Source: Candidatus Colwellbacteria bacterium GWA2_46_10 (GTDB taxonomy: Bacteria > Patescibacteriota > Minisyncoccia > UBA6257 > Colwellbacteraceae). Taken from it: a DNA stretch of 8,171 nucleotides. The stretch spans positions 1-8,171 of the forward strand of contig MHIS01000016.1 of the NCBI GenBank assembly GCA_001817635.1, given 5' to 3'. Of this stretch, positions 6,899 to 8,171 are shown piece by piece (the stretch's first letter is position 1; each line of letters begins with the position of its first letter). The position numbers and the translations under genes were made by a program. The notes under the pieces are model-generated. The model ran no database searches. It worked only from the letters and a program-made list of their open reading frames with translations, and had not been told where the DNA came from.

Positions 6899-6975
6899 TT
6901 CTTTTAGAAAACGTTAACTCGACCTTTACCTCCATTTTACCACGATAGAGAGTTGGGTTAGCATGTTAAGTGCAC
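6899..6975. other. Divergent intergenic region between DUF378 and protease genes
   Basis: These 77 bases must hold the promoters of both divergent genes. Beyond the weak minus-strand -10 and the short self-complementary sites GTTAAC and GTGCAC, I see no clear operator, terminator or RNA gene. Confidence 0.4.
6934..6939 (-). promoter_or_regulatory. Possible -10 element for the DUF378 gene
   Basis: On the minus strand this reads TAAAAT (5 of 6 consensus bases) and would give a leader of about 30 bases before the DUF378 ATG. I see no good -35 element at the proper spacing, so support is weak. Confidence 0.25.
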
Positions 6976-7893
6976 ATGGAGGATAACAAACATATTTTGT
7001 GGTTTGCTCTTTTGGTGGTAGTCGCTCTTTCGAGCTACGGCTTGTATTCTGAGACACGGAAGGAGTTGGATACCGCCAAGGAACAGATAGCCCGCTTGAG
7101 CGGGGAGAGCGAGGAAACCATCGTTTCCCAGCAAGAAGCCATTGATTCAAAAGAAGAAGAGCTCGAGAAGACAAAAGAGAGTGAGCGGCTCCTGCAAGAG
7201 GCCCTAGATAGCTTCCAGGGCTCGGTGAGCGCCTCAGATACGTCTGCGGCAGGGAATATCATCAATCGGTACGCCCCTTCGGTGGTAAGGCTCGTTTGTG
7301 TGGAAAACACTCAAACCGAGGATCTGCAGCAGGGATCGGGTATGCTTTTCGAGGGCGATGTCTTTGGGGATGGCAGTCCTTACTACGTCCAGACCAATTT
7401 GCACGTTATTGAAACGAATGAGGAGGGTTTTTCGCAGTGCGTCATAGCGGTCTATCCGGACCCGGACAACTCCGAGGACTATATCGTGTACAAGAGCAAA
7501 GGACATGCTTTATTCCGCAAGGGAGTGGATCTTGCGTATCTCAAACCCCTAGAGGTTGATGGCAACAAAAAAGCAGGATTGCTATCTGACCTTTCGTTGT
7601 ATGCTCTGAAAGATTCCACTGTTCCGATCTGCAGTTCGGTAAGTATCGGAAATCATATTTCTGTTTTGGGATATCCGGGGATCGGAGGAGAAAGTTTGAC
7701 CGTGACCGACGGGATTGTTTCTGGTTTCGAATTTCGTTCCGGTGAGCGTTACGTGAAAACTTCTGCGAAGATCGATCAAGGAAATTCTGGAGGAATAGCG
7801 ATCATGGATTCTGGTTGTATTGTTGGAATTCCAACGTATGTGAAGACACAAATAGAAAGTTTGGGAAGAATTTTGGATCTAAAGAATCTTTAA
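6976..7893 (+). CDS. Membrane-anchored trypsin-like (HtrA-type) serine protease, no PDZ domain
   Basis: This predicted surface protease has 305 residues from the ATG at 6976. An uncleaved signal anchor comes first (about residues 6-23, ILWFALLVVVALSSYGLY). A charged Glu/Lys-rich coiled-coil stalk follows (about 27-80), then a chymotrypsin-fold domain. The catalytic triad is visible: His143 in QTNLHVIE, Asp185 in GVDLAYLK, and Ser271 in DQGNSGGIAI. GYPGIGG and TVTDGIVSG match loops typical of HtrA/DegP-like proteases. The protein ends shortly after the protease domain, with no room for a PDZ domain, unlike classical HtrA. The orientation suggests the protease domain lies outside the membrane. 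A GTG at 6970 would add two residues; neither start has a clear ribosome binding site. The gene is transcribed alone, divergently from DUF378. Substrate unknown. Confidence 0.88.
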   Translation: MEDNKHILWFALLVVVALSSYGLYSETRKELDTAKEQIARLSGESEETIVSQQEAIDSKEEELEKTKESERLLQEALDSFQGSVSASDTSAAGNIINRYAPSVVRLVCVENTQTEDLQQGSGMLFEGDVFGDGSPYYVQTNLHVIETNEEGFSQCVIAVYPDPDNSEDYIVYKSKGHALFRKGVDLAYLKPLEVDGNKKAGLLSDLSLYALKDSTVPICSSVSIGNHISVLGYPGIGGESLTVTDGIVSGFEFRSGERYVKTSAKIDQGNSGGIAIMDSGCIVGIPTYVKTQIESLGRILDLKNL

Positions 7894-7924
7894 AAACAAT
7901 TTTGTAAGTTATGCACATATACTT

Positions 7925-7953
7925 TTATGTTTCTTTCTGCGTAAAATTATATT
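7925..7953 (+). promoter_or_regulatory. Putative promoter of the histone-like gene
   Basis: A -10-like TATATT (7948-7953, 5 of 6 consensus) has a poor -35-like TTATGT (7925-7930) at 17-bp spacing, in an AT-rich stretch after the protease stop. The predicted transcript start near 7960 gives a leader of about 50 bases. No convincing terminator follows the protease, so read-through may also occur. Confidence 0.4.
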
Positions 7954-7960
7954 AAGGCTG

Positions 7961-7986
7961 ACGAATGTGAGTGGTCGTCACTTCGT
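7961..7986 (+). promoter_or_regulatory. Hairpin in the leader of the histone-like gene
   Basis: ACGAA-T-GTGA (7961-7970) pairs with TCAC-TTCGT (7978-7986), giving a 9-bp stem with a single bulged T and a 7-base loop. No T tract follows, so it is not a normal terminator. It lies just downstream of the proposed -10, at or near the transcript's 5' end. There it could protect the mRNA or, as DNA, serve as a binding site. Confidence 0.4.
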
Positions 7987-8013
7987 ATCAGTTGTAGGAT
8001 AAGTTTAAATACA

Positions 8014-8160
8014 ATGCCTGCTAAGAGAAAAAAGGCAACGCGCAAGAAAGCCGCACGTAAAGCTCCTGCACGCAGAAAAGCTGCTCGTAGGAAAGCTCCT
8101 GCCAAAAAGCGCACAGTAAAGCGCACGGCTAAGAGGCGCACAGCCAAGAGACGTCGATAG
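8014..8160 (+). CDS. Histone H1-like, Lys/Arg/Ala-rich small DNA-binding protein
   Basis: This 48-residue reading frame encodes only Met, Pro, Ala, Lys, Arg, Thr and one Val: 13 Lys, 14 Arg and 12 Ala, with no acidic or aromatic residue. A repeated unit (KAARKAPARR at 12-21, then KAARRKAPAKKR at 22-33) is followed by two TAKRR units. This matches the disordered, AKP-rich tails of eukaryotic linker histone H1 and bacterial H1-like proteins such as chlamydial Hc1/Hc2. The likely role is therefore non-specific DNA (or RNA) binding and nucleoid compaction; this is inference from composition. A promoter-like sequence and a leader hairpin precede it, and AGGA at 7996-7999 is a weak, rather distant ribosome binding site. 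It ends in TAG 11 bases before the window edge. Biased, organised coding over 48 codons makes a chance frame unlikely. Confidence 0.75.
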   Translation: MPAKRKKATRKKAARKAPARRKAARRKAPAKKRTVKRTAKRRTAKRRR

Positions 8161-8171
8161 GGTGACGTCCG

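Noticed and set aside
8150..8169. GACGTC repeated across the end of the histone-like gene as a possible terminator stem
   Set aside because: GACGTC is self-complementary, so any two copies can pair; the window ends before any T tract could be seen.
1..8171. Gracilibacteria/SR1-type code in which TGA encodes glycine
   Set aside because: All genes reach full family length with no in-frame TGA, so the standard bacterial code suffices even though no TGA stop is used.
1..8171. CRISPR arrays, insertion sequences, attachment sites or defence genes
   Set aside because: I saw no spaced direct repeats, transposase, integrase, terminal inverted repeats or tRNA attachment site; the region reads as core chromosome.

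Overview
The window looks like a chromosomal segment from a candidate phyla radiation bacterium (Patescibacteria), most likely in the Parcubacteria/Paceibacteria part of the group. This is inferred from gene content and order, not from a database search. The signs are tightly packed, overlapping genes in the order HIT protein, bS21, YqeY, YbeY, FtsA, FtsZ; a B12-dependent ribonucleotide reductase; a very small DUF378 membrane protein; and a tiny Lys/Arg/Ala-rich histone-like protein. Translation is standard. All ten genes end in TAA or TAG, none uses TGA as a stop, and no gene needs TGA read as an amino acid.

Positions 1-4019 form one plus-strand operon whose promoter lies left of the window. 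It begins with the 3' part of a HIT-family nucleotide hydrolase/transferase gene. Ribosomal protein bS21 (rpsU), YqeY, the 16S rRNA-maturation endonuclease YbeY and the divisome pair FtsA and FtsZ follow. Genes overlap (11 bp for HIT/rpsU, 22 bp for ybeY/ftsA) or sit 1-6 bp apart, so translational coupling is likely. Ribosome production and cell division are thus on one transcript. FtsZ is unusual: about 70 strongly basic residues precede its GTPase domain.

Positions 4020-4148 are a compact control region. It holds a rho-independent terminator closing the ftsZ operon, a perfect 9-bp DnaA box (TTATCCACA), and a sigma70-like promoter for the next gene, the adenosylcobalamin-dependent (class II) ribonucleotide reductase nrdJ at 4149-6584. 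Two converging terminators then separate nrdJ from a minus-strand DUF378 gene.

DUF378 (minus) and a membrane-anchored trypsin-like serine protease (plus) diverge from a 77-bp spacer at 6899-6975. After the protease, a 120-bp AT-rich leader with a promoter-like sequence and a 5' hairpin precedes a 48-residue histone H1-like protein, which is 56% Lys+Arg. That gene is so short that length-limited gene callers would miss it.

I did not find a new multi-gene defence or mobile system here. The points most worth a second look are the basic FtsZ extension, the tiny histone-like gene with its structured leader, and the DnaA box in front of nrdJ.
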